Shown here piece after piece: positions 1 to 11,463 of a stretch of DNA of 64,000 nt. The stretch's first letter is position 1; each line of letters opens with the position of its first letter. The DNA is taken from assembly GCA_963377175.1 (NCBI GenBank), contig CAUJNA010002779.1, forward strand, positions 1,782,882 through 1,846,881, given 5' to 3'. The translations under genes and the position numbers were made by a program. Source of the DNA: Effrenium voratum. Its lineage: Eukaryota > Sar > Dinophyceae > Suessiales > Symbiodiniaceae. Under the pieces are notes generated by a model. It was not told the origin of the DNA. It worked only from the letters and a program-made list of their open reading frames with translations, and did not search any database.

Positions 1-2502
1 GCAGCGGTCACCAAAGCTTGCAGCTTGAGGGGTCAGTTCGTCATTGCGAGAATGCAATTCGGCTAACAGGCTACGATGGTGCAATGGAAGTCCGTGGAAA
101 ACCATACTACTCGCTTCACACTGAATGCGGCTTTCCAGAGCTTGCCATTTGTTCGCAGCCTTTATTTAAAAACCCTTTAAACGTACCTCCACTTGTTAGC
201 TGCAACCTCTGGAAAGCTCTGCGCGTTGTGAGCACGCATCTGAGCAGCACTGCAGCGCCCGTGACCACCAGCCGTTTTTTCGCGGCGTCTGCAATTCATT
301 CAGATCAACTGGGGAGGCGGGCTCGAAAGAATGTAGATTTAATTTACTGAAGCCAACGCCCACGCTGACCAGTCCTCCGGCTTGCGCAGGTTGATCTGCA
401 TGTTGGTTGGCGCTCGCCAGCCTCAGAGGCCGGATGCGCAGGTTCTGCGCAACCAAACCCAAAAGAGTGTCAGGGCCAGCCAAGGACCACCACCTACCTG
501 GCACTGATATGTGTGCTGAAAGTTTATGACGCCCTTGATTCGCTCAAAAAGCAGCGCCAGTCGGCCTGGCGCCTTGCCGCGCTCCCCTGCTGGCAATGGG
601 CCCCAGAAAAGCCAAGAAGCCCATCAAAAAGCAGACGCTCAGGGATGCGAAGAGAGTCCCGCTCAGCCTCGTGAGTCCGCAGCCGGCCCGCTCGATGCGC
701 GACAAGCAGCGCAAGTGGACCATGCACGGACTATCTTTGCTGGGGGCCCCGCAGGCCAGTGTCCAAAAGCTAAGCGAGAGCTTCCTTTTTTAAAGTGGGT
801 TTTGTAGGGGGAACGTCGCGGTGAACAAAAACCTTCATTCATGTTGCGCCTGCTTAGGTTCAATGTTGGGTGTTTTGAAGGGTCAACCGAAACACAAATG
901 GGCCGCGTCAACCAAAAAGAGTGACCAAGATTGAGCAAACACCAGTTTGGGGCATGAAGAATGTGTCACCATGTGTCAGCCGCAAGTCCAGCGGTTACAA
1001 CAACCACCGGCCTTTCGCAGGCTTTTCTGTGAACTAAGGCCACCCCACCCACCCAGTTGATAAGGGCCTGTTTGCAACGCTGAGCGGACACTGAAATGAC
1101 TTGTTTAGCTCCCCTTTGCGGAGTTTAGTTTCACCCGGAACGGTAATGCCGCAACGTGACCAGGTGGCCTGTCGAATGAACGATTGCAACTATTCCTTTT
1201 TCACACTATAACGCGCCCTTTGCAATTTGTTCGCGTGTCAATCTTGGAGATGAAGGGTTCCAATTTGGCTTTGGTCCAAGCCCGGGTTTTTGTTTCAGGG
1301 CAGGGCAGCTGGTCACAATAGAGGGTTGTGAGGTCCTGTCAGTGCTGGCTGCGCTGATCTTCGCTCTTCCTGGCTTGAACTGGAACTGGCCGAGCGACCA
1401 CGTAGAGCTGTTCAGTGGACAGGCAGCGGTCAGCCGCGCAGAGATTGAGGACTGGGGGCAGACAGCATCAACCTGTTTGCGCGTCCATGTGTCTGCGCAC
1501 ATGTGTGAGTGTAACGTACTGTAGTGTAGCGTGGCGCAAAAAACGCAGTAGAGCGCAGTGGTGTAATATAATGATGTACTGTAGGTATGTGGACGCAGAT
1601 CTTTCAAAGGGCGATGACGTTGTTTCTAACAGCAGGCGTAGATGCGTAAACAAAACGGCGCCCTCAAACGTGAGTTGCGCGACTGACCTACTGCAAAGCG
1701 CACGCCTGGATTCTTTGCGGGAGCCCTCGTACTTAGTTTGGAATCAAGCACGGTGCGCGCGGTGCGTGCGTGTGTAACAGTGCGCATGCGCACGCGTTGG
1801 GGCGCGTGTGGGCGCGCGCGCAAGTGTCTGTGTGTGTGTGTGTGCGCGTGTCTGTCTGCTTGTCTCTCTGTCTGTCTGTCTATGCGCATCCGCGCGCGCT
1901 AGAAGTACGTCGGCTCTGAAGACACAAGTCGCGCTTGCGGAAGTCTGTGTGTGTGTGTGTGTCGGTGTTTGTGTCTGTGTTTGAGTTGTTGCTCGTGTTT
2001 GCGTTGGTTTTGCGCCCGTGCTTGCCTTTGTATATTCAATGAACGAACAGACAAACGGATGAGTTTGAATGTATGCGTGTGTGTGCTTGCGTGTTTGTCT
2101 CTGTGTGTGTGAACAAACGCACACGCATGTTTATTTGCGTGTGTGTGTGCCTATGTATGTGTGTGTGTATGTGTGTACGCATGTATGTATGTATGTATGT
2201 ATGTATCTATGTATGTATGTATGTATGTATGTATGTGTGTGTGTATGTATGTGTGTGTATGTATGTAGGTGTAGGTATGTAGGTCTGTAGGTATGTACGT
2301 GTGTAGGCATGTGTGTGTATGTGCGTGTGTGTATGTGTGTTCGTTTGTTTGCCTTTGCGCGTGTGCGTGCGTCGCTTTGCAACGGGGCGCGCAGTAGTGT
2401 AATGTCTTGGCAAGGACGCAATTCTGCACAGTGTTGTTTGTGTGTGGTTTAGTCTAACAGGAGGACTGAAATTGAAACCTGTAAAAGGAGGGTCGGACCG
2501 CT
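1..2502. other. 5' region without a confident gene
   Basis: No exon can be supported here. A short Lys/Arg-rich + strand frame at 596-793 (begins MGPRKAKKPIKK) could be an exon of an upstream gene, but it has no join to a neighbour and no recognised domain. From about 1800 the sequence turns into TG-rich and then GTAT-rich simple repeat, which produces the His/Thr- and Cys/Val-rich shadow frames on both strands. Confidence 0.5.
1818..2345. repeat. TG and GTAT microsatellite tract
   Basis: Imperfect TG/GTGC runs from about 1818 pass into a cleaner GTAT tetranucleotide tract (about 2160-2240) and back to TG. It lies just upstream of the first gene. Confidence 0.9.
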
Positions 2503-4657
2503 ATGGCCTATGATGTGGAATATGATCCCGAGATGATGAACATTTTGGGCACCAAGGGCTACATCCACGCCTGCTTCCAGATACTGAACTTAAAGCGAGG
2601 AGGTCACTTGACCCTCGCACCTGTGTGTTCTAGTTGGGTGTACCTGCGCCTTGCCAGGAAAGAACATTTCCCGTTTTAGCGCTGCTTCAGAAAAGATTTC
2701 TCCGGGCGCCAGCTGCGTTGCGCAGTTTTTTGGCTTTGTCTGAGGAGTCGAGGATCCACTGGCAGGAGCCGATCCCGGCCAGAAGGATCTCCTTACTCTC
2801 CCAGCGCGGTAGCTGGCAACACTATGCTTTACCGCTGTGTCATTTTGATTCTATTGGCCTCGAGCCGTGGGATTTGGTGGTGCCTGGAGCAACCACGTGG
2901 ATCCCTCATGCAATTCCATCCTGCCATGCAGATCCTGATGAAGAAACAGAAAGTGGTGCGCAAGTTCTTGAATATGTGCGACTTTAATGGGGCCTCGCAG
3001 AAGCCCACTTGGCTTTACAGCAGCCCCTCTGCGCTGTTTGAAACTCTTTCCATCTCACTTTGACAAGTGAGCCCCTCAAAAAAAAAGCGATCACCAACCT
3101 TTCACGTTCCAGGACTTTTCACTTGAGCCCCCCACCATTTGCGCGCAACTTAGACTTTGCAGAGATCGATGAGATCCACGCCTTCAGGCCCGTCACTGGC
3201 TCTTCCGCTCCAGCGCACGCCAGCGCTCCTGAGATGGTGCGTCGCTACAAAGACCGGGCTGGTCGTGACCGGGTCAAGGGGGGTAGAGCTCTCAAGTCTA
3301 GTCAGACTTACCCCCTTGCGCGCCTTTGCGGCATGAGACATCTTGAGTGTCTTCTTACAACTAAGAAAGACATGGGTGGCAGAAAACATCAGATGCGGAG
3401 TGTTATCATCAAAGGAAATTTAGTCAGAAAACTTCCGAAGTACGAAAAGTCGCCCACATGCGGAACACGCGTAAGGCAGCTCTGTTTTCCATGACACGGC
3501 CGCGCAAGGTTTTCATTTCGCTAGGATTGAATTGCGTGGCAGGCGCAGCACTTTGGCAACCTGAGGCTCAGGTGTTGTTCTCATGGGCGTCGGGATTCGT
3601 GAGCACTTTGGGAAGGCGTCCCGGTCTACGGTGCAGATTTGTGGCAGGCGCAGCACTTTCGCAAGGTCAGGTGCAGATAGATAGATGGATGGATGGATGG
3701 ATATGGATATGGATATGTACACAGATATAGATATAGATACAGATACAGATATAGATTGTTAGATACATAGATAGACATATATATATATATGTGTATATTG
3801 ACAAATAAATGGGTAGATAGACAGTTAAGTAGACAGATAGGTAGAATAAATGGAAAGAGATAGAGGGAGAATGAACGAATGAATGAATGAATGAATGAAT
3901 GAATGAATGAATGAAAGAAAGAAAGAAGGAAAGAAAGAAAGAAAGAAACATACAGCAAACAACACTCCGCCTGCCAAGCCGACGGCGGCAGCCAACTAAA
4001 CCAAAAGGCGCGCGGGCATGAGGGGCACATGTCCTTTCCAGAAACTTCCGCCAGCTCTGCTGGAGTATACCTGGCACATGTCAGGAAACATAGTGTATGG
4101 GCTGTTGCAACTGCAAGAAGCCGCAACAGTGGTTTCTTACAAACAGGGTGCTCTGGTAGATGTTTGAACTTGGGGAACCTCCAAACATGTGTTTTTCTGG
4201 TAGAAAAGCTAGGGCCCCTCAAAGCCACCCTCCTACAACGCGTGCGCAGCTTTTACTTGGCACCCTTGTCAAGGAGTTGAACCGACTGGGTGTTTTTTGG
4301 CAACGAGGAACCCGCCTTTGCCAGTCAGGAAAACGGAGCGAAAGCCGGTCGGTGCTGAGCCAATCAGCTGGGGATGCCCCAGGCAAACGGGATCAAAAAG
4401 AAGCAAGCCTTCGGGCATTTTTAAAGCAGCGTTTCCCGTTTTCGGCCTCTCGCGTTTGCGCGAATCTGAGGTTTGGGCGTGCGTTGGCGCGCCTGCGGAC
4501 CAAGCATCAGGACCACGTTCGCAAGCGAGCCCTCAAGTTCCTAAGCGGCGACAGCCAAAAGAAGAAGCAGTTGTCTGCCCACGCAGCTGCCAAACAGCTG
4601 GCTTATTGGGTGGCGCACGCTGACCTGCAACCCGTCTTGGATTACCTGACTTCGTGA
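2503..4657 (+). CDS. Dinoflagellate conserved protein, four exons (ORF 1 of the cluster)
   Basis: Four exons join in frame to 254 residues: 2503-2645, 2745-3022, 3163-3319 and 4471-4657 (765 nt with stop). The donors are GC (GCGCCTTGCC at 2646, GCCCCTCTG at 3023, GCGCCTTTGC at 3320). The acceptors end in CTGAG or TTGCAG. Visible motifs are LAPVCSSWVYL at the end of exon 1, GNTM followed by a hydrophobic helix, WWCLEQPRGSLMQFHP in exon 2, RRYKDRAGRDRVKGGRALK in exon 3 and FGRALARL in the last exon. I recall this motif order from many predicted dinoflagellate proteins of unknown function; that is memory, not a search. The Cys-Ser-Ser-Trp and Glu-Gln-Pro motifs faintly recall the PC and EN motifs of C5 methyltransferases, but I do not assign that function. 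The chosen ATG is the first in this frame; further 5' exons are possible. Intron 3 (1,151 bp) carries an interspersed repeat shared with the next gene. Confidence 0.7.
3425..4090 (+). repeat. Interspersed intronic repeat, copy 1
   Basis: About 0.65 kb that is recognisably repeated at 8625-9425. Shared blocks are TAGGATTGAATTGCGTGGCA, repeated GGCAGGCGCAGCACTTT units, TTCTCATGGGCGTC, and a distal CGGCAGCCAACT block followed by CCAGCTCTGCTGG. Between the blocks lies a variable microsatellite (GGAT, GATA, AATG and AAAG runs, about 3680-3955). It lies inside intron 3 of the first gene. Confidence 0.8.
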
Positions 4658-6050
4658 GATGGCACGAACGCGAAATTAGACCCAGCGCTTTGTGTTTGGT
4701 GTTTGGCGCTGAATGCAAAGTCAGACATTTGACAGATGGGTTTGATATGGTGTAAACACTTCCAGACATCAACAAAAACAAGATTAATTGGTGACCCCTT
4801 TTCTTTGATCTTTCCGTCAAGTGTTGGGCCAAATGATTTCCAAAAAGGCGGTGAGAAGCTTCAGGGATGCGCAAGCGTTGCGCGCAGCTCCTTGGAGTTG
4901 CAGTATCTGATGGACCGTGCCGCATGGCTAAGCGTGTGGCAATTCATGCAACTAACGCTTGGCTCCAATGAGGAGAAAGTGTTCTTTGAACTTGCAAAAG
5001 TGGCACCTCGCACAATGCTTTCAAACACTGATTCTCAAGTGTTGGACAGCGCCGTGTGCGAAAAAGAGGGAGTGCTATGGTTTCGTATCTGTCTGCCTTG
5101 CCACCAGCCCCCACCCTCCCACACCCCGGTCCTGTGGCAGGTATGCCTCGCTTGGTGATGAAGGACATTGGCCAAGCCCGCTCTGGCCTTGGCGCGGGAA
5201 AGACACACACACACATTTTTTATTTTTGGTCATTTGCCTTGCCGCGGTTTGGAGCGAAATTGCCGCGGTTTGGAGCGAATTGCCGCGGTTTGTAGGACCC
5301 GTGTTTCTCATTGCGGTCTTACGAAGCTGAAACCGCACAACGCGCGCAACCTCACTTGTGTTTTCTCGTCATTTGCCTTGCCGCGGTTTGAAGCGAAATT
5401 GCCGCGGTTTGGAGCGAATTGCCGCGGTTTGTAGGTGCGTGTCTCATGCTGGTCTGCCGCAGCTGGCGGCGCACAAAGCGCGCAACACCTCACTTTATAG
5501 CCTGCTGGGAGTGGCTACGAAGCTTAGCAATGTGCTCCAAATCGCGGCAAGCCTCCAAAAACCAACAGTCGCAGCTTGGAACCCCAGCCTGTTTGGAAGA
5601 AAGGGTTCCGAAATTTCAATCTGAACGGATGTGAGATTTGGTGGTTGACCCCAACTGGCAGTTTCGTGGTTTTGGGCTCCCGTCAAAGGAAATAGCAAGC
5701 TTGTTTTGCGGGGTTGACATCTCCGCATGCGCTCCCAACTCTCCAAAGGGCGTGCTCTCTGAACTTCGAACATATCATGGCGCTAACTGTCACTTGATGG
5801 AATCTGCAAATTTCACTCCCGATTCTTTGGGCGGAAACGCGTTTTGAACGTTGCCAGCGCTTCTGACTTTTAAACATTCAAGGTGATAAAGCTACACTTC
5901 TATTTCAGTCCAAGGGAAGAAGGGAAAAGAGCATTCCTAAGCCAGGTTTTGTCGGCCTCTTTTTGAGGTTGTGGGGGGAACCAGGCCCCACTTTGGCTTT
6001 GGTACTCAAGGGCAAATTGCTCCGGCTGCTTGGCTCAGCTGGCTCTGACC
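4658..6050. other. Intergenic region between ORF 1 and ORF 2
   Basis: No supported exon. It contains a duplicated minisatellite block at 5232-5497. The last few hundred bases before the ATG at 6051 hold the presumed 5' untranslated region of the next gene. No TATA-like element is obvious. Confidence 0.5.
5232..5497 (+). repeat. Two direct copies of a ~135-bp block with inner 20-bp repeats
   Basis: Each copy starts with CATTTGCCTTGCCGCGGTTT and contains three units of TTGCCGCGGTTTGGAGCGAA. It continues with a diverged tail ending in CGCGCAAC..CTCACTT. The GCCGCGG core is palindromic. Confidence 0.85.
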
Positions 6051-9000
6051 ATGGCTGAGAAGGCAGATAAGGCAAGCAGAAAGCGTGCAAGCGCGGAAGG
6101 GCGCAAGGTCTCCAGCCCAGCGCCTTCTGCGACTTCGACAACCACAACGGCTTCTACGGTGCCTGCTAAGCGCGTCTTCGTGTACGGCACGCCTAAGGGC
6201 AAGAACGTGAAGGACGGCGAGGCAGTGGAAGTGCGCAGTGGCGAGAAGGCAGTGGAGGCGAGCGATGAGGCAGACAAAACCAAGAAGAAGGACATGGGTG
6301 TGAAGAAAGACAAGAAGGACAAGAAGGACAAGGTGAAGCAACAGACAGGAAAGGCTGACAAGGAGCCGGTGGCGAAAGACAAGACGCAGACGGCGGAGGC
6401 GGGCAAGGCGACGACGGGGAAGGTGGAAAAGAGGCAGACAGAGAAGGTGGACAAGAAGGCGGGGGCGGAGACGGAGAAGGCAGGCAAGGAGGAGCAGTCG
6501 ACGAAGGACAAGAGGCAGACGGCGAAGGTGGGCAAGAGGCAGACAGAGAAGGTGGACAAGAATGCGGGGACAGAGACGGAGAAGGTGGACAAAGAGGAGC
6601 AGGTGATGAAGGTGGACAAGAGACAGTGCGTAGAGAAGGCCGACAAGCAGCAAAAGGTGGGCAAGAAGGAGCTTACGGAGAAGGCGGACAAGAAGGGGCA
6701 GCAGACAGAGAAGGTGGACGAGAAGAGGACTGGGAAGACGAACAAGAAGGAGAAAAGGAGCAAGAAAGACAAGAAAGACAAGAAGGACAAGAAGGAGAAA
6801 AAGGAGAAGAGCGGCGAAGAGAAGGCGAAGGGCGACGCTGCTGCCAGCGAGCCGGGCACGGGGCAGGACGACGAGGCGCCGAACCAGGACGAGAAGGAGG
6901 CGAAGAAGCAGAAGACTGAGGAGGAGGACGGGGACATGACGCAGCTGCCGGAAGATGAGCCATCGCCAGATGACATCGACAACCTCCTGCAGTGGCTGGA
7001 GACGAGTAAGGGTGGGGGGGAAGGCAGCGATGACTTGGAGGAGTGCGAGGATGAGCTGCAAGAGGGCGAGGACGCGCTGCAAGAGATGACCGCTTGCGAC
7101 GACAGCCCCAGCCACTCTGAGGAGGCTGAGCAAAGCGAGAGTGACGGAGAGGCGGAGGAGAAAGCGGAGGCAGAGGGCGAGCCTGACGTAGAGGACGCAG
7201 CCGACGCAGAGAGCGAGGCCGAGGCTGCTCACGAGAGCTCCGAAGAGGGCGAGTCTGAGGAGGAGAGGTCGGAGGACGATGAGGATGAGGAGGCTGAGGC
7301 GAAAGAGCAGCAGCCGGGGCAAACAGCTCCAAAGCGACCGCCTGCCTTGAAGTTGAAGCCCTTGCCGAGCTACAAGGGTGACAAGGAGACCCAGATCGTC
7401 CCAGCAGACGAGCAGAGCAGCAGCAGCAAAGGTGAGAAAGGCAGGGAGATCGCAGCGGCAGCTGAGTTGTCAGCCATCGTGCCTGTGAGAGCGAACAGCG
7501 CCCTGACCTTGTTTGCCAGCAAGCCGGTGTTTTGGCTTCCTCTTAAATTAATGAAGCGTGGCATGGTCAACAAGAAATTGTAGCGCTTCTTCGGGAGTAA
7601 CATGGGGTGTTTGGGGGCGCTCTGGCCTGTCTTTTCGTAGTCAAGCCCCTTGCGTGCCTCCTTCGTGCCAAGGTGTGTCCCACAAGCGGGAGTGGGATGT
7701 GTTTGCTCGCCAAGTTCAAGACCGCCGAAAGTTCCCTGCAAGCCTAGCAGGCCACCTCAGCAAGGATAAGCTCGACTTGTTCAACCTTTGGTTACAGAAC
7801 AACAAGTCGCTCGAGGAGCGCCTTGCCTGAGCCATGTTTTCCTTTTGTTGCGCTGCCGCAAACTGTGGTTTTTGAGCACGCGCCCATCCAAGGGTCGCCC
7901 TACACATGGAGAGACACGTCGAGGTGAAGAACGCGGCGCGGTCTGGCAGGGCTGGCAAAAAGGCCCGTGACATACTCAAGGACTACCCAAAAGCAAAAGC
8001 AGAACGGCTCATGAATTTGCTACGAAGCAAAGGGATGTGGTGTTACGATGAGGATTTTCCGGAGGATGAAGAGGAGGGGGTTCCCAAACATTTTTGGCTT
8101 GTCTTCCACCAAGGTCTTCTAGTAGATGTAGCCACCCGCAAAATACAATCCGACTCAGTTTTGAGGAGTGACGGGCTTTCCCTTTTAGGGCAAAACAAGT
8201 TGTTTCAAAACTCCCGTTCCCTTCATCGACCCTGAAGGAGGTTTACTATTACGTGGGCGAAGCCAGGAGGTTTTGGAGAGAAGACAGCACAGGGGAAAAA
8301 ATGTCCCTCAAGGCGACAATCCAGCAGCCTGACCGCACCTTGCTTGAGGCAGTGACATCCTCGGCAGGACCGCTAGCAGCCGGCGCGCTTCCCAGCCTGT
8401 GCACCGCCACAGCAGAAGGCGAGAAGAACGCTCTGGAATCTACGTTTGGGGCAACCGCGAAACCCAAGCCGGCCAAGAGGGCCAGGAAGGAAGCGCCGGC
8501 CGAGGAAATTGCGCCTGCTACCCTGAAAGAGTTTCCTGGCTCAAACATTCCACGCGATTTCTTTGCAACAGCTGCTTTAAAAGTCTTTTCTTGGAGCTGG
8601 CCAGAAGTAGTTTAGATAGAAAAGGTTCAAACTACGAAAGTAGAGTTGCCTGCATGCGAAACACTCGAAGGGTAGCTCTGTTTTGCACACGGTCGCCACT
8701 GTCTCGCCGCCGGCAGCGGGTTCGGAGAGTTCAGGTTTTCGCTAGGATTGAATTGCGTGGCAGGTGCAGCACTTTGCCAACCTGACATGCAGATTTCGTG
8801 ACAGGAGCATCATTTTGTTCTCATGGGCGTCAGAATTCGTCACAAGCGCAGCACTTTGGATGAGTCGCGCGGTTCGTGAATCGCTTTGTGCAGATTTCCT
8901 GGCAGGCGCAGCACTTTCGCGAGAAAGCGCGCAGATTTAGTGGCAGCGACAGCGCAGAGTACAGACTCTCGTGGCAGGCGCAAACAAATAGATAGATAAA

Positions 9001-10963
9001 TTGATAGATCTGCGTAATGGAGGGAGGGAGGGAGGGAGGGAGGGAGGGAGGGAGGGAGGGAGGTGGGTGGGTGGGTGGGTGGGTGGGTGAGTGAGTGAGT
9101 GAGTGAGTGAGTGAGTGAGTGAGTGAGTGAGAAAGAGAGAGAAAGAACGAGAAAGAACGAGAGAAGAACTAAAGAAAGACAGAAAGTTTCGCAAGGTCGA
9201 GTACAGATTTTGTGGCAGGCGGCACGTTCGCAAGCTCAAGTACAGATTTCGTGGCAGGCGTAGCGCTGTCTCAAGGTTAGGCGCAAATAAATAGCACAGG
9301 GCGCTCCACTTGCCAACTCGACAGCGGCAGCCAACTCGACCAATAAGGTGTGCGGGCATGGGGTGTTTTGTTTGTCTATAGGCGCATGCCCTTTCTTCCG
9401 CCCTCCAGCTCTGCTGGCGTACGTTCAGCAATGAGGCGTTTGAACACAAAAAACACATTGCGACTGGGCCCCTCGTTTGGTTTTTGCCAGCACACCCAAA
9501 AAATCCCTTGAGTTTGTTGTTTCACGCCGAGGCAAGTGGAAGGCACCATGAACGATGTGCTGAACCAAAGCACCGAATCAAGGAAGTTGTCCCTATCCTT
9601 GCGGGGGGTCCAGTACGGAGGGCAGCTCGTGGAGGAGCTGCTGACCTTCTCTAAGAACACAGAAAAACTTTATGGCGCCATGCAAACGGCCTGCCGGTGC
9701 GGAGACACCGACCACACCATGCAGAAGCTTCTGCGCGAGTCAAAGCAGAAAGCGGAGTGGTTTGAGAAAGCGCAGGCGCAGGGCCCAACGACCCGCGCAA
9801 GTGCAAACGCTGCGTGCCACTTTTTCTTTCAACATGTCAAATGGTTTTGAAGGGCAAACCGCCCGCGTGTAACAGAGGGGCATCTTCGCAAACCTGTGAA
9901 AGAGTTCAAGGGCGGCCGCAAAGCCCAGTGCTTCCTGACGACCTGAGTGGTGGGCGACCCAAAACAAACAGCTTTGGTTTTGACATAGTTTGGTGTTGAC
10001 AGAGTTTTGGTGGGTGTTTCATGGCGGAAAGACAAGTGGAGCTTCCGCGCAGTTGTTTCATGGGGCGCTGAAGAGATGTCTTTTGGTTTGTAGGGGCACG
10101 GCAAACAAATCCCAACACACTTAGTGCCCTGCAAAAGGCGTTTCAAAGTCACGGTCGGTCACACAATGTCAGTCAGTCAGTCAGTCAGTCAGTCAGTCAG
10201 TCAGTCAGTCAGTCAGTCAGTCAGTCAGTCAGTCAGCCAGTCAGTCAGTCAGTCAGTGAGTGAGTCCGTCAGTCTGAGTCAGTCACTCAGTCAGTCAGTC
10301 TCAGTGTCAGTCAGTCAGTCAGTCAGTGAGTCAGTCAGTCAGTCAGTCATCAGTCAGTCAGTCAGTCAGCAAGTCAGTCAGTAATTCAGTCCGTCAGTCA
10401 GCCAGTCAGTCAGCCAGCCAGTCACTCATTAGTGAGTGAGTCAGCACTGAGTGAGTGAGTTGGTCAGTCAGTCAGTGAGTCAGGCAGCAAGCAAAAAACT
10501 CAGTCAGTCAGTCAGTCAGTCAGTCAGTCAGTCAGTCAGTCAGTCAGTCAGTCAGTCAGTCGTCACTCCGTCAGCAAAATCAGTCGGTCAGTCACTCAGT
10601 CAGTCCTGTCAGACAGTCAGTCAGTCAGTCAGTCAGTCAGTCAAGTCGTATTGAGTATTGAGTCAGTCAGCCAGCCAGTCAGTCAGTCAAAGTCAGTCAG
10701 AGTGCGTCAGCAGCTGGAATTTTCTTGGGCAAACCAGGAAGCCGCTTGTCTCTCAAGTTTCTCTTGGGTGTTGTTTTTGTTCCCGTGCAAAAATGGCTCC
10801 CCTAACACAGCAACATTTAACAACAATTGTATTGCTCCCCTAAAATGTTTTGCCTGGGGGACTGCCTGTGGAGGCAGCTGCGCGCGGACTCTTGTCGGGG
10901 CTCATGAAGAAAAGCAAAGCAAAAGCTAAGGGCAGAGCCAAGAAGAAAACAGAGGAGAAGTGA
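6051..10963 (+). CDS. Lys/Glu-rich nuclear-type protein, six exons (ORF 2 of the cluster)
   Basis: Six exons join in frame to 799 residues: 6051-7497, 7673-7817, 7893-8079, 8238-8530, 9532-9769 and 10874-10963 (2,400 nt). Donors are GC (GCGCCCTGAC at 7498, GCGCCTTGCC at 7818, GCGCAGG at 9770) or GT (8080, 8531); every acceptor is AG followed by G. Residues ~75-260 are a Lys-rich repeat region built on EKVDKK/KKDKKDK units. Residues ~270-450 are strongly acidic, which suggests a chromatin- or nucleic-acid-associated protein (inference). The conserved-looking part starts at the exon 1-2 join (ANSVSHKREW) and continues through YYYVGEARRFW, LRGVQYGGQLVEEL and a basic C terminus (GLMKKSKAKAKGRAKKKTEEK). 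I recall this C-terminal architecture from dinoflagellate predicted proteins near transposase-like genes. ATG 6051 was chosen because the in-frame codons upstream are not ATG. Introns 4 and 5 are about 1 kb and filled with repeats. Confidence 0.7.
8625..9425 (+). repeat. Interspersed intronic repeat, copy 2
   Basis: This is the second copy of the repeat at 3425-4090, in the same orientation and inside intron 4 of ORF 2. It has the same proximal (TAGGATTGAATTGCGTGGCA) and distal (GGCAGCCAACTCGACC, CCAGCTCTGCTGGCGTA) blocks. Its internal microsatellite is different: GGGA, GGTG, GTGA and AAAGAGAG runs at about 9017-9175. Confidence 0.8.
10161..10690. repeat. CAGT tetranucleotide array
   Basis: About 530 bp of CAGT repeats with interruptions, inside intron 5 of ORF 2. 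The Val-Ser-Gln frames reading through it are translation artefacts of the repeat. Confidence 0.95.
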
Positions 10964-11463
10964 GCGCGTGTCTTTTTGAGATTGTGGCTATTGCAAACAA
11001 GCGGTGGCTGCCCCTCATAACCCTTCAAACAACCATCTCGAACACCAGCAAGAACTCAGTGACTTGTTTTCGGATCCTAGGCAGCAAATCCGCAGCGGTC
11101 AGCAATGCCACCAGACCAAACACATTTGAGCGCAGCGTTCGATTGCTGGAAAAAAACCGTGGATGTTTATTCTAGTGTTTGGCAAAACAACGCGTTGGCC
11201 CAGCCCCTGTCCTGGGCGCTGAGGCCATAGCCAAAACCGGAACGCGCCCCAGCCTGGGCGCCGAGACTCGAAAGCAGTTTCCAGGCCTAAAAAGCCCGCG
11301 CAGCCTGTGGTTTCCTTTCTGCTTGCCAGGCGTGGCAAGTTTGAGAGCTACGACAAAAGCTACCAGGCGGAGCACCTTGTGAGCTTCTTGGGCTGCGTAG
11401 CCTCATCCGAACAGTTCGAAACAAAGTCATTGGAATCACTTTTCTGCATTTTTGCGGTCTAAG

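Noticed and set aside
2503..3022. ORF 1 as a DNA cytosine methyltransferase
   Set aside because: The CSSW and EQP motifs are only vaguely like PC and EN motifs, and no SAM-binding FxGxG motif is visible.
6006..7332. Long Leu-rich - strand frames (438, 315 and 219 residues) antisense to ORF 2
   Set aside because: They are antisense shadows of the Lys/Glu-rich coding exon; GC-rich third positions keep the opposite strand open.
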